From the NCBI GenBank assembly GCA_014549065.1, contig JACDOX010000173.1, positions 339,665 through 403,664 of the forward strand: a stretch of 64,000 nucleotides of DNA, given 5' to 3'. The stretch comes from Cardinalis cardinalis (Eukaryota; Chordata; Aves; Passeriformes; Cardinalidae). Positions 1-13,220 of the stretch are shown here, piece by piece. A program made the translations under genes and the position numbers. Position 1 is the first letter of the stretch; the number at the start of each line of letters is the position of its first letter. Under the pieces are notes generated by a model. That model saw only the letters and a program-made list of their open reading frames with translations. It was not told where the DNA came from and did not search any database.

Positions 1-280
1 GCTGTTCAGCGAGCCCCTGCTGCTTCCTTCACCCCAGCCTTGTGCCCACAACTTCCTAAAGCACCTGTGACTGCCGGGCACTGCCCGTGGCTGGGATGTG
101 CCCTCATGGGGCTCACCAGGGCAGGGAGGGGGCACCAGTGGCTACAGGCTGGAGAGGGATTAAAATTCAATTAACAGCCAGGCACAGGAGATCACCTCAT
201 ACACAACAAAATGAGCTGGATGAACATCTGACCTCTCAGCACTTGGCATGGCCTGCTTGGAAGGGAATTATGGATAAATC

Positions 281-506
281 GCAGAATCAGGGAATCACAG
301 AATTATTTGGGTTAGATGGGACCTTAAAGCCCATCTTGTTCCACCCCCTGCCATCGACAGGGACACCTTCCACCATCCCAAGTGGCTCCAAGCCCTGTCC
401 AGCCTGGCCTTGGACATTTCCAGGGATCCAGGGGCAGCCACAACTTCTCTGGGCGCCCTGTGCCAGGGCCTGCCCACCCTCACTGGGAAAAATCTCTTCC
501 TAACAT
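281..506 (-). mobile_element. CR1 LINE 3' end fragment
   Basis: This is the 3' end of an avian CR1 non-LTR retrotransposon in reverse orientation: the tail-side tcacagaatt is at the left, followed by the complement of the conserved 'aaggtgtccctg' and 'ccctggcacagggcgccc' blocks. It is a 5'-truncated, non-coding copy, as is usual for CR1. Similarity to the other copies fades after about position 506. Short open frames through it are artefacts. Confidence 0.93.
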
Positions 507-3170
507 GCAACAGCCTCTCTGGGAAATGACTCATCCACAGGCTCAAGCTTCCCTCTGATTTGTATGAANTCCTTCCACTGATCTCATGGCCATGGAGGCT
601 CAGTCCTGAGCACCTCTCCCTCCCAGGGCTCCACGATTCAAGCTGGACCTTTGAGCACTGGCAGCAGACCCAGCCTGGCAGCTGAGGTGTGGGGGAGAGG
701 CCAGGAGGAGATGGTGCTCGGACCCCATGGGAATTTGAATCCTCTCTACTTCCCAAGCNAGCACCACATCCCTCAGGAAGCACTGGCACAGAGGGGCACA
801 GACATCCTCAACAAGCCCAGGATCCATTTCAACAACACCAGGCACCATTTCTACTTCAAACCATTTTCTTTTCACCTCACAAGCAGTAATTATCTAATTT
901 CTGCATCAAAACAGAATCTATTAAATCTATTCTTCCTCAAACAATAGATTAATATAATCCTCTTACGCCACCAAGCTGGCCCTCTCTGTTGCAGTCAATG
1001 ATTGCAAACTTTCAAGCCTGGAGTAAAATTTTAACTTTTCCTGTCAAAACTCTGAACAGCACAATCACCAGCTAGACAGAGATGTTGGATTTACTCAGAA
1101 TAAAGCTTTCCATTTAAATTAAGGCCAAAGATTTCCCCAGGTTATAGCAATTTAATTAAAACAAAGTCAAAACAAACCTCTACAACTTCTGAAATGCTAG
1201 TTGTGTAAAATTAAAACCTCCAGGACTGCTAGAGTACAGAGCCCAAATAGCACCCAAAGGAAAACAAATACTTTGACTTATTTCAGGAGAATAAGACAAC
1301 TGACAAAGCAAATCACATCTGACCCTTCACAATATAGGCAAAATATTTAAAGCCTCATTGGGCAGGACAAAGACAATTATCCAGATGGTCAGTGCCACCA
1401 AAATGAACAGTTGCACGGTGAGACTCCTCACCTGAGAGGAACTCTGCTGCTGTAGAGCCCCAAGGCATTGCTGTCCCTTCTCACAGCCCACATGCAGGCA
1501 GCAGGGACAGAGCTCCAGTCACGGACCTGCTTGGGGCACTCACATCAGTTCCCTCACCTCTGGCACCTCAGGGACACCTACAGGACTGGAAGTTGGTGGG
1601 GTTAGCTGTGCATGGGGCAGCCACACACCAGGGCTCCAGGAAGCCCTCCATTTTCCAGCATGAGCCCTGAGGAACCTGGCTGCTTCCAGGACTCTGCTCC
1701 ACATGCTCATGCTATGCTCATGCCAGAAGCACATGGTTCAAACCTTGCACTGTGGTGAGACCAAGGCTGCTGCTGTGGACAAAGGATGCAGAGAAGGAGA
1801 GAGACCCTGCCACCCTGCACCATCTGCAGCATCAGCTCTTCTCACCTCCATTCCCACTTTACCTTGCTGCTGCCTTCAAAGGATGCTGCTGTGCTGACAG
1901 AGGGAAGGGAAACCCCAGGGAGGTGTCTGTGCAGGCTGATGGGAACTGGCTGTGGGACAGGTCTGTGTCACACTGTGGAACTCACACCAGCAGCAGAAAG
2001 GAGCAGAAATGAATCAGCTCAGCTGATCTGCTGAGAACCGAAACACAACCCAGTCCAACCACAGTGCCTCAGCACCAGAGTGACTCATCCCACAGCAAGC
2101 ACTGGACCCAACACAGGGGCTGGGGAAGGAGGGGACTCCTTCCAGGGCTGGGGGTTTGAACCTTGCCCCAGCACCCCCCAGGGGATGAGCAATGAGAANT
2201 TGTGCCCTGAAGAACTGCGGGGAGACAACACTCCAGCCCTTGCAAAGCACCCTTGGATCCTGCCAGAGCCTGGACCAGGAAAGGCACTCTAACTACTGCA
2301 CATGCAGCACACGCAGCACATTCAAACCCCAACATTTAAGTTCTAGCTGGCCAGAGGGTTTAGCCAAGGTGGTTTCTGCCAAACAGCTGGGGTCAAGGGT
2401 CCACTGGGCTCCCACTAGAACTCAGTGCCCTTCCCCAAAGAGAGGGGGGGCAATAGCTGTAAGGCAACACCTTTTACAAACACCCCACTGGGGCCTGTCA
2501 AGCTGTGCCAGGACACAGGGGAAGCAGAGCAGACTTTGCCTGCAGTGTGGAGGAAGGAGGTCCAGCATCACAGCCATGTCCCACAGCAGAAAACTCTCCA
2601 AACTTCCAACCTCATGATGTCAATGTGGTGAGAAAGATAACTCACAGCATGTGCTCTGCACAGACACTGCTAGGAAACAGCAACCACCGACAGGAGGGAA
2701 ACACCTTTTGCTTAAAAGAGAAAGCGAATTAGAAATGGCAATTTCTACATCNGTTACCAGCTGCCATGGGAGAGGAGATGGTGGAGCACAAGGCACTGAG
2801 GTCAGTGGTTCTCCCTGTCAAATACCTAAAACCAGCATCACAAGTGTGTGACAAAACAGACTACTTACTACATCTGCTCTCATCAGCATATGAACACACA
2901 GGTTGTCTTCAGCTAAAATGCCAAGGAATCTAACCCTTAGTATCCCCAAATGAGAAAAAAAGCTTGAAGTACACCAAAGATTTGTCCATGACATTCCTGT
3001 GAGCCATTGCTCAGCCAACACGCACCCTCGCACAAGCAGAGACAGCAGCACACCTCAGGCCNTCTCTCAGCACACAGGTAGGAGCAGCACCACCTGTGGC
3101 ACCTGCAGGGCTGAGCAGCAGCCCAGGCACCTCTGCCAGCCCCTCAGGCAGCTCTGGGAGCTGGGGTTTG
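507..3170. other. Unique non-coding stretch
   Basis: No gene, RNA gene or recognisable repeat is seen here. The part at about 880-1340 is AT-rich with weakly open frames, and the rest is moderately GC-rich. Open frames are all under 150 codons and lack recognisable domains. It reads as intron or intergenic DNA. Confidence 0.6.
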
Positions 3171-3179
3171 GCCCCCCAA

Positions 3180-3720
3180 ATTCTGGAGAGCCCCGTCCGA
3201 CGTGTCTGCCTCCCCCCGGGCAGCACAGCCGGCTCTCTGCCCCAGGCCTGCAGCAGGCACAGCTGGGAGTCACAGAGCTGCCCTGCCNNNNNNNNNNNNN
3301 NNNNNNNNNNNNNNNNNNNNNNNNNNNNNNNNNNNNNNNNNNNNNNNNNNNNNNNNNNNNNNNNNNNNNNNNNNNNNNNNNNNNNNNNNNNNNNNNNNNN
3401 NNNNNNNNNNNNNNNNNNNNNNNNNNNNNNNNNNNNNNNNNNNNNNNNNNNNNNNNNNNNNNNNNNNNNNNNNNNNNNNNNNNNNNNNNNNNNNNNNNNN
3501 NNNNNNNNNNNNNNNNNGGCAGCAGCACAGAGCTGCCCTGCCCGCTCCCTCCCTGCTCGAAGGCGCCGGGCTCAGCCATGGCAGACGGGCTGAGGGGCAC
3601 AGGCCTGGCCTCGGGCCGGGGCCCTGGGAATGGCCGCGGGCTCCGGGCCGGGCCGCGGGGGCAGGCAGAGCTCAGCCCGGCACTGTGCAACCCCACACGG
3701 TCACCGGGACATGTCCCCTC
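3180..3720. promoter_or_regulatory. CpG-rich block around an assembly gap
   Basis: Both flanks of a 230-base N run are rich in CpG and CG-type runs (for example gcgccggg and ccgcgggctccgggccggg), unlike the CpG-poor surroundings. It may be a CpG island marking a promoter or first exon, but no exon is visible and part of the sequence is missing. The direction of any transcript cannot be decided. Confidence 0.4.
3288..3517. other. Assembly gap (230 N) flanked by a direct repeat
   Basis: A run of 230 unknown bases. The same 17-mer, cacagagctgccctgcc, ends immediately before the gap (3271-3287) and recurs 8 bases after it (3526-3542). This suggests that the missing sequence is a tandem repeat the assembler could not resolve. 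Confidence 0.95.
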
Positions 3721-3820
3721 CCACAGCCCTCAGCAAAACTCAGAGCGCTGCCCTTCCCTCCCCGGCAGGGCTCAGGAAGGGCTCAGGGCTTCTTCCAGGC
3801 TGGAGCCCTCTGCTCTGGAG

Positions 3821-4197
3821 CCAGGCTGGNAGAGCTGGGGGTGCTCACCTGGACAGGAGAAGGCTCCAGGGACACCTCAGAGCCCCTGCCAGGGCCTGAA
3901 GGGGCTCCAGGAGAGCTGCAGAGGGACTGGGGACAAGGGATGGAGGGACAGGACCCAGGGAATGGCTCCCACTGCCAGAGGGCAGGCATGGATGGGATAT
4001 TGNGAATTAGGAATTGTTCCCTGGGAGGGTGCTGAGGCCCTGGCACAGGGTGCCCAGAGCAGCTGGGGCTGNCCCTGGATACGTGGAAGTGTCCAAGGCC
4101 AGGCTGGAAGGGGGTTGGAGTGACCTGAGACAGTGGAACCCTGGAACGGGATGAGCTTTAATATCCCTCCAACCCAAACCATCCTGGGATTCTACTT
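3821..4197 (+). mobile_element. CR1 LINE 3' fragment, young-looking subfamily
   Basis: A forward CR1 fragment with the conserved order: lead-in 'agagctgggggtg', the block 'ctccagggacacctcagag', then 'ccctggcacagggtgccc', and a tail phrase 'cccaaaccatcctgggattcta'. The segment at about 3866-4048 is almost identical to the reverse complement of the copy at 39.4-39.8 kb, so both belong to the same recent subfamily. Three single Ns fall inside it. Confidence 0.95.
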
Positions 4198-6278
4198 TCC
4201 TCATGGTTATCCCAGGTGCCAACATCTCCCCACCTGATCCAGGCTGGCATGAGGGCACAGGAGATGTTTCCCCATCTGTAACACTTCAACAGAAAAAGGG
4301 GGAAAACAAGAAAAAGGAAGGAAAAAAGGAAGATTGCATCTTAGCCCAAGTTGTCCAGTGCTGGATGTCACTGCTTTGGTCTCCAGCTCCCTGGCAGCAG
4401 CTCTCTGCCCTTTTGTCACACCACGGTCTCATCCACTGTCAGAGCCCCAAATCCACCCCAACCTTCACTTCCAGTGGAAGGAAGCCCCAATCCACATCCA
4501 CAAGTGTCAGCTGGGGCCTTGCACATGCAGGGAAAATGCCTCACCCCCAAAGGCCTCAAAAGAAATTCTAGAGACAGAAGTCACAGCCTCACCAAAATCA
4601 TAAGCCCTCACCATTCTCTTCAGAGTTGTTCCAAATCANCTGGATCTGCCAATAGCAGCCCTCTGGCAACACATAAAAAGCAAAAGCTGAACACAGGCAG
4701 CCACATTTCAAATGCAGAAGCTGATGGGTTTCCCTGGTGCAGCCTCACATGGCTCATCCCCATGGGTCCCACCACAGCTCTGCCCTCATCTTGGGGCCCA
4801 CAGCATTCCCACAGGGAGCAGCAGTTTTGGAATGTTCAGCAAACCCCTGGGGCTCCTTCCCCTCAGCTGCTGCCAAGCGTGGACAGAGGAGGGCCAGAGA
4901 GTGAGGGCAACCAGCCCGCACTGATGGGCAAAGCCACCCCGTGCTGCCCTGCAGCATTCAGGCTGCCAAAAACAGTCTGGGACTTTTTCACTCCAATATC
5001 CTCAGGCTCTGCCCTGCTGGGCCATGGTTCCAACTCAGCTGTGTCTTTCCAGCCATTCATTTTCCACCAAAGGTCAGCTTTCCCTCCCTGTGCAGTGAAC
5101 CCCAGGCCCCCTCGCTGTGGGGGCTATGGCAGGAGCAGGCACTGCAGGGGCACATGGCAATCCATGCCCTCAGCCTCCTTGTAGGCNAGAGATTTGGCCA
5201 AAAACGGGTGGGACCTAAAGAGGTCAGGGGATGATTTTCTGCTTGATGCTCCCAGCAGGGCTGGGCAGGTGTCCCTGCCTGCCTGGACAGGTGTCAGGAT
5301 GCTGCTCAGAGCCACAGAGTGACCACGCAGGAATGCTGCTCAGCAGGACCAGCCTCCCCAACCCTGCACCAGCAGATCAGAGCAGCAATAATGCACCAGG
5401 GAAGCAGCCTCTTGTCCTGCAGGAGGGACAGTCACCAGGACAATGTGACCCACATCCTCCCCAGCACAAACAGCTTGGCATCCTCATGCCACCCCCAGGG
5501 ATTCAGAGCAGGCAGGGCACAGATGCCTTATGGACAAATCCTCACCCACGTCCAGGAGAACCCTTTAAAAAGGTCACTCTGCATTTCATGCATGGAGCAA
5601 GGAAAATTGCAAAAAAGCAGTGAAGGTGGGAAGTACCAGAGGAAATCAGCCAGGCCACACTGTCACTGCTGGCAGGCTGGTGCTATCCCAGCCAGGCAGA
5701 TAGGAGCTGCCAGCAGAGCAGCCAGACTTGTGAACGCTCATGGATGAATGCTCTTGGAACAGCACAAGCAGCCCCACGGGGCTCAGGAATAAGATGAAGT
5801 GATAATAGGGCAGCTCTGGCACTTAGAGCAGCTTTCCTGCTACAGACACTCAGCCCAGAGCATGGGAGTGGCAGTGTCTGAGCCAGATGTCACCCATGGG
5901 GCACATCCGTCACGTTGGGTGCCACTGCCTGGGAGGTTGGTCATGGCTGAAATCCACCTCAGTTGCCTCCAGATGTAGGCAGTGAGTCCAGCCCTGGAGC
6001 AGGATAAGGGCCAGGGCTCCTCTGGCCCCAGATTAGGTCCTGGCATCCCAAGAACCCAGCCATGGGATCACAGAGAGGTGCTCAGAGCTAAGGCTTTTTC
6101 AAGGCATTAAGATGCAAATAAAAATAGATAGCATGAAAATTAAAAATAAATAAATAAGGATGCAAAGCATCTTCTTCATCCACAGAAACATGCTGAACTA
6201 CAGCTGCAGGAGCCAAGCTGTTCAATCCAAGCTCAATAACCCTCCCTCCAGCCTCACAGCTCTGGTGACCAGTGATAT
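4198..6278. other. Unique non-coding stretch
   Basis: No gene or repeat family is recognised. The open frames (up to 277 codons at 4351-5184 on the plus strand) are rich in Ser, Pro, Gln and His, with no domain and no splice-consistent structure, as expected for stop-poor GC-rich DNA. Confidence 0.55.
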
Positions 6279-6431
6279 CTGGGCTCCCCAGGGAACGGGC
6301 GTAGCCCCAAGGCTGCCAGAGCTCAGGGAGGCACAGGGTGGGATTTTCAGGGTGCCTGTGCAGGGCCAGGAGTTGGACTCCATGATCCTCATAAGTTTTT
6401 TCCCATTCAGGACATTCCATGATTCTATGAT
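6279..6431 (+). mobile_element. CR1 LINE 3' end fragment (short-tail subfamily)
   Basis: A forward CR1 3' end of a second subfamily: 'gggctccccagggaacggg', 'gctgccagagctc', 'cacagggtggga', 'gggccaggagttggactcca' and the tail 'tccatgattctatga'. The copy is severely 5' truncated. The same subfamily occurs at 17.1, 34.2 and 62.4 kb. Confidence 0.93.
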
Positions 6432-8460
6432 AAGTCTGAAGATGTCTCGGCCGTCCTCAGGCCCCTTTTCTTTGGAAAGATGCATCCCCTGCTGAACTCT
6501 GCCTGATTTGCAGATATGTCTTTGTTACCTGCCCACTATTTGCAGAGGAACACATCAGATTAAGGTGCCTCCCAGGCACCAGCTTTGAGTCTTTGATTTA
6601 CTCTTTCACGGGTCACTGTCTCTGTAAACGTCTATCAAAGGCAATTGCCAGCACAATCAACAGCTGCACCCATGGTTGTGCACAAAAAATGAATGAGGCT
6701 TTCCTCCCAAATTCCTCCTGCCTCACAGAGAACGCTGTGAGGGCAGAAAGCAGGGGACAGGAAGGAAGAAAAGGTCAGAGCATGCAGCAAATGCAACATA
6801 AAAGTCAAATCAGCACAAGCAGGATGGGACAGTGTGAGCTGGGTTAGCAAGAGCCCTCCCTCTCCCCTGCCCAGGAGCAGGGCAGGCAGCACCAGGCTCA
6901 GCAAAATGTCACCTCATTTCCAAAAAGCATTTTATAAAAAAAGCTGCCAAAAAATGACAGTCAGCAACCCTGAAACTCTTAAGAAACTGGGACAAGCAAG
7001 GATTTTTGAGCATGGAAATAAAAGAAATCACAAGCAGAAGCAACCTGCTGGAGCAGGGTTTTTGGTAGCAGCCCTGCAACAGCACATCCCAAATCCTACA
7101 CAGTTNATCTCACATTGTTCCAGCTGTGTGACCCACGTACACACAACACAGAGAAGATCCTGCTTCCCTGGCACAGAGTGGATGTGGCACTACAGCAAAG
7201 GCCAGGGAGAAAGCAGAGGAGCAACAAGGCCCTTTGCCACCCCAAAGGCTCCAGCTGCACCAGCTCCAACTACTCTGAAGGGAAAAGCCTCTCGGGCAAC
7301 ATCAGGGCAGTGCAAGAGCCCCACAGCAAAGGCAGGGAGACTGACTCTTCTCCCTTAGCAGCTGGCTGGATTAAAGATATTAATGCAAGGGATCCCTTTG
7401 GAAAAAATTACACAGGCTATTAAGAACGACGCGCCTTTCATCTGCTGAAATCCAGCAAACATTGCAGCTAGCCAGGCACCCGAGCGGCCCTGTGGAGCAG
7501 AGGAAAAGCTGCAGTTGCTCTCGTGAGCCCTTTCTGGATGCAGGAACCAATGGGTAAAGCAGCAGCTCCATTAGCAGTAAAGCAAATGTGCAGACACAGC
7601 CGTGCCATGCCTGCAGAGAGCAAGGCAGACCTTGATTCCAAGGGAAGAAGCAAAGGAACGCTCACTGCTTCCCACTGGAATCCAGGGGCTCCCAAGGCTG
7701 CAGGAACAGGACAAACAGCCCCAGGCCAGGGGCAGCAGGGAGCCTCAACACCTCACAGGGTCTTCCTTCCCAGAGAAGAGCGAGTCCCCACACAGCTGTC
7801 CCCCTCCAGACCATGGCACTTTGCGATCCAAAGCACTTGCTGGTTCTGACAGCAGGCAGGAATTAACCCCGGCTCCCCCACCCAGGGCTGATGGGAGCAG
7901 AGGAGCACAGGCTGTCACAGCATCAGGAATATCATATGCTAAAGAATCTCATGGCTTTGGGGAGATAACCCGGTTTAGTACAGCATTATCAAGGGTGCAG
8001 CAAGTGCCACTTCCTAAGCAGCACAGACTACATCAAACTGGACTCCAACACCCCCTACCCTTCACAATAGAACCTGAGAAGTAAAACACTGGACTTGTCC
8101 AGGGGAAGCAGATGCAGGGGTAGAGTTCACACAGCAGAGATCTCATTGGCATCCACAGAGCCCCTTCTGCAGGGCACACCCATCCACCCAGCACAAGGCA
8201 CCTGCAAATAATTTTCCCAGGGAACCAGAGCTGACACCCTGGGCTTGCTCACAGATGCAGGGAGCATTTCCAGGTCCTGAGTGTGAGTTTCCAGGTCCAG
8301 CCACCTGCACATCTCACACTCTTTCCTGCTCTCTGGGCTTACAGCTGCCAAAGGGAACCTCTTGGCTTGAATGNTCCACTGCAGAGATCCAGATGCTTTC
8401 ACAAGCACATGATGCCTGGAGGAAGGGTACACTCGTGGATAACACTTCTTTACAGTGGGT
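6432..8460. other. Unique non-coding stretch
   Basis: I recognise no gene or repeat. The open frames (for example 6834-7358 and 7602-8084 on the plus strand) are short and lack domains. Confidence 0.55.
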
Positions 8461-8467
8461 CTCTGGT

Positions 8468-8514
8468 GCAGTTTGCTTCCCACGGGCTGCACACACCCGT
8501 GGGAAGCAAACTGC
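8468..8514. repeat. Perfect 19-bp inverted repeat (hairpin)
   Basis: The left arm GCAGTTTGCTTCCCACGGG (8468-8486) and its exact reverse complement (8496-8514) are separated by a 9-base spacer, ctgcacaca. A short outer TCTC/GAGA pairing (8460-8463 with 8517-8520) extends the stem across a small asymmetric loop. The structure would fold into a strong stem-loop in DNA or RNA. It may be a template-switch or foldback mutation, a small-RNA precursor, or an assembly foldback; the sequence alone cannot decide. Confidence 0.95.
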
Positions 8515-8520
8515 TGGAGA

Positions 8521-11500
8521 TGGGTGCTTGAAGCAACTGCCCCACCACCTTCACTGCTGTATAGTGTTTTGCTCCTTGGGAAGGCCATTCCGCAGAACCA
8601 GCCTGGCTCTGGAAACATCCCATGCAGCCAAGCACCACCCTGTGGTGTCGTTCCCCATGCCACAGGGCTGGGCTCCGTTCCACAAGCACAGCCTGTCCTT
8701 CGCTCACTCCCNACCACTGTCCTCATCCTCCACATCCTCCCAGCTTCCCACAGCAGGGTGAAGCTGAGCCACTCACATCTTCTCCCAACCCTTCCCCATT
8801 CCCTTTAAACCCCTCATCGTTCAGGAGCTTGTGTGAAAGCTCCTGCAGGACCCAGATGAACGTGGACTTACAGAAGGAAATAACAGCTAAAATTCAGTTG
8901 CTCTGATCCAAGCAAGCATGCTCACAGATTTTCAAAGTCCAGCAGGGAGAGAAGTTAGAAAAACTGGAAAAGAGATACCTGCAGACCGCCTGAGATGACA
9001 ACTTGGTGTGAAATGCCAACTCTTGCCATCGGTGTGGGAGGCATGGGCAGGCTGCAGGGCACTGCCCTGGGCTGCCCCTTTGGGGTGACAGCCNCTCCTC
9101 ACCTCTGTCCCCCAGCACTCACAAAGCTCACGGGGCTGCTGCAGGCAGAGCACTCCTCACCTCCACATTCTTCTGCTATGAGCGCCAGCATGGATCCAGC
9201 AGAGCAACGCTGCCCAAAGCCACGGTGCTGCCCCATGAAAGCAGCTGGGTTTGGNGAGAGCCTCAGCACCCAGTGCCTGCAGCCCCAGGAGCAGCCCCAG
9301 CAGCTGCACACCCCTGTTTGTCAGCTGAACGAGTCAGCTTTGAACACTGGTGCTTTTGGCAGCTCCCTGTGGCCAAGGAGAGAGCGCAAACACATCTCCC
9401 TGCTCAGCTGCTGAGCAGCTATTTGCAGGTTATTAATAAATCATTCACTGTTTATTGCAATCNTTCTGCCAAAACACAAACAAAAAGCATTGCAGTCACT
9501 ACCAGCAAAGCTGCCTGTTCACACAGGTCAGGGAAACAGACGTTTTGGGTACTGCCTTCTGAAAAGGGGGTTTGCAGAACCCTGGGTGGCCTGGGCTCCT
9601 CCAGCTGTGACAGCTGTGCCTGTACGATGGTGTCCAAGACAAACTCAGCCTCCTGCCAAAGCCCCTGTGCTGAGGAATAGACAGCAACACAATCACTCCC
9701 TGCAGAAGTTCTCCTGAGGAGTTCGTGTTCTCTCCAGGCACTTTTCGGCAGGGCTGCAGGGGACCCATCAGGGCTCTGTCTCCCCCCACCTTCCCACAAC
9801 TGCAGTGAAGGACAAAGCCCCCGAGTCACCCCCCAGCACTGCAGATGGGTCCAAGGACTGCTGACAGCCTCTTCACACTGCTTCCTCCCAAAACACCACG
9901 GGAAAAGCACAGAAAGGAGCGGAACTGCCAACCTGCCCTTACTTTGCTGGTAAACAGAGAACCCGCTTTCATCAGCACATCAAGAGCCTGTGCAGATCAA
10001 GGGAATACATTCCTCCATACACTCTCCAGGGCATGGAGCTATTTGCAACCTGAAAAACAGCTGCTGTCACTGCACATCTGAGGAATGATCCTGAGCACAA
10101 CAACATGGCTTTAAAGGAACAAGTACTACCCACATTGCAGCGTGTTGCATGCTCCCTCTAAAGTGCCTCTGGATAGACTGGGAAGCGATTTGCAGGGAGG
10201 ACCAGCACCACTCCCCCAACAGAGACAGGGCACAAGGATCCCCCGCACCCCAGCACTAGACCAGATCTCTGCAGATCTGCTGCTGGCAGCCCCTCCCCAG
10301 GGGACTCTAGAGATCCTCACGGCCAAGGCCCCCTGTGAAAGCCCTGGTCAAGGTGGAGGTGGCCACCCCAAAATGGAAGACCGAGACAGGGCCCTGGGGA
10401 CATCAGTCACAGGGACCTCCAGGAAGGANGAACAGCAGCATGAGCTGAAATCGTGTCACTGAAGACCAGAATTAGGTTTTCTGCTTAAACAGAGTGAAAA
10501 CAAATAGAAGGAACAGAGCAAGACACAACTGCATCTTGATGTGCTCCCCAATAGGCACCTGCACAGCAGATGTGCCCTTGGGACACCTGGGGACAGACCA
10601 GCACTTGTCCCCAAGCCAGGAACCCTGAGCAGGTTGGCCTACAGTGCTAGGAGTAGACATTACCCTCCCTCACCACACTCTCTGAATACTTAATCCTNGA
10701 GAAATTAGGCAAGTCTTTAACTAAGCCAGCTCAGCAAATGTAGTAAGGAATTTCTAGGTCAGAACTACAAGCACTGAGGAGGGGAAAAAAAGGAAAGAGT
10801 CTTAGTGCTGTGCCTCCTGCTCATTCCCAAGGGATTAGCACTCTGCTCTGCCTCTCCCTGCCAGAGCCAGCACCTCGTAGCAAGAGCTTAGATGGGAATC
10901 ACACCTTGTCATCCTGACATCTCTGACACCTCGCTGCCTCTGACACCACCAGAGCACATTTCTGTGAACAGCATCTCTCTCCATCTCGTACAGCTCACAC
11001 CCAGCACTGAGAGGGAAGCACCCCGTGACAACTGTATTTGTTACGTCCCTCTCGCTTCAATGCCTTTGATGTCTTAACCACCATCTTCTGCAGAGGCGTT
11101 TTCCCTCTCCCAGAGCTGTAACCCAGGCATGGAGCTCACAGCAGAAGCCCCAGGAGCACCAGATTTCATAGCACCAGAGGAAGAGCAGCCTCTGTGAAGC
11201 CTCTCTCAGCCCACCCATGTGGTACCATCCCTCACCGTGCCCAGCAGCACAGAGGGCAGGCAGGTGACCGGGCACAAGGGACAGCAGCAACTCCCACAGG
11301 GCACTGGGGGACAGATGCTCCTTCAGCAGGAGCTGTACCCAATGCTCCAAAAGCACGAGGTCTGTCCTCAAGACAACCCTTGTGAAAATTAAGAAGTAAT
11401 TCTCCAAGAAGATCAAGTTCCGTGAGATAGATACAGATATTTGGCCACCCAAGAGAGTCTGGTGCTGCGTGAAGAGAGCACACAGAGGTGGGGTGAAGAA

Positions 11501-13220
11501 GGCAGTGGGGTCAAGACAGGGTAGAGGATTGAGCACAGGTGAGGTGTTCCAGCAGTGCATCCAAGTTCCACAAGTGCCAGAGCCACAGGAGCAGCAGTGC
11601 CTAGCCCACACACCATAGCGACATAAATGACTTCCCTCCTGGGGACACACCCCACAGCAGCTCCAGCCTCCTGCTACTCCCTCCTCTCCTCCCACCTTCA
11701 TCCAGAAAGCAAAGGGGCTGCATGGGGGATCAGAGACAGGGGCAGTGCTTGCAATTTCCCAGTTCTCAAGGAAAGAGCTCACCCTGAAACTCCACTGTGG
11801 GAGCATGGAAGAGGGGGCAGAGGGCTCTAGTGACAGCTGCCAGACCCCCCAACCATCCCCATGCAGACAGGATGCAGGAAGGAAACACAGAGGGATCGGG
11901 CTCCTGCCAGGAGCCTGGGACAGAGGAACCCATAGAAACCTGTTCTTACCTTTGCTCAGGCATTAAAACATCCCTGACCCCTGTTCCTACAACCTCTGGG
12001 CAGCCGAGGAGGTGTTCACAGGCAGACCCAAAGAGAGAGGGTGGCAGGAACCAGGCAAGGGACACAGCCCATGCTGTGCCCACCTGACACGTGCTGCTTT
12101 GTGCCACCTCTTCTCACAGCAGTCACAAACACCATGCTGTCCACAGGCAGCTCCTCCCACGCCCTCCCTGACCACACACCTGCTTGGCTGTTCCTTTGGG
12201 TTAATCTGAAGGACACTGCAGTCCATCCTTGCACTTGGAGAACCTACAGCACACATCCCCCAAGGCCCTGTGTGAATCCACATCCACCAAGCCCCTGTCC
12301 CAGCTCCAGCACCCCCAGCTTGTGCCTGCACTATTCACAGGTTGGTTTTTCCACCTTCTCTTTCTGCAGTTGTAGACAGACATGGACAAAGGGAGAACAC
12401 AGGACAGGGAGTNGGGGAGCAACAATGCAGAGGGTTGGTCCCTACACCTGGTGGGGTAGACACTTTCCAAGGGGCTCCATCCCTCTGTCCCGTGGCAGGA
12501 GCACTGAAACTTTGCTGGAATGGGGATATCTNACATCCCTTTCTCTCACCCACACGGCAGCAGGGCAGACCGTAAAGGCTGAGGTTGGTGCAATGCCATC
12601 TGAGCAGGACCACGTGCTCTTGGGATGAACCCTCCTCCCTGCTCCGAGGGGGCGGCAGCCAGAGGACTGGTCCCTGCGGGAGCAAGGGGACCCCCGGGGA
12701 CAGAGGGGGTCAGCACAGCAGCTCTGTGCCCCCAGGCAGTGCCTGGCTCCCGGGGTGCCAGGGACCCAGAGCAGCACAAGGGGGGCACGGCCAGCACCCC
12801 CTGCCCGTCGCCCCGAGGGAGGCGGGGNGGCCACAGACAATGCCACATTGACAGCCACTCACAGCAGCCCATCTGCAGCTCCGGGAGCCCGGGCACACAA
12901 AGCCACCGCTGGGCCAGGCCGAGTCTGCCAAGGCAGGGACACAGAGCTGCCTTTGTGTCTGCAAAGGCAAAGTTAGCTTTGAGGAGAAGATGGGGGACAG
13001 TTCCACCGCTGGAGCAGTGCTTGGGCTGCTCTTCACTTGGAGATGGTAACCCACNTGCAGACAGCAGCAGAAGTGTCCAACACCCCCTTCTCCTGCTGCC
13101 CCACTCATGAGCCCAGGTAGGGGGCCCATCACAGGTATCTCCCCGTGCAAGGGCCTGGAGCACACAGAGGGGCCATGAGAGCACTCTCATAGCAACAGAA
13201 GACCAAGACAAGGGGTTTCA
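8521..13220. other. Unique non-coding stretch
   Basis: No coding gene is supported. The longest open frame (11057-11806, minus, 249 codons) is rich in Trp, Cys and Leu and resembles no family I know. A roughly 45-base segment at 9735-9780 resembles an insertion inside the CR1 copy at 14.6 kb. The remainder is unremarkable GC-rich sequence with scattered single Ns. Confidence 0.55.

Noticed and set aside
11057..11806. 249-codon minus-strand open frame
   Set aside because: Unusually rich in Trp and Cys with no ordered pattern and no known family.
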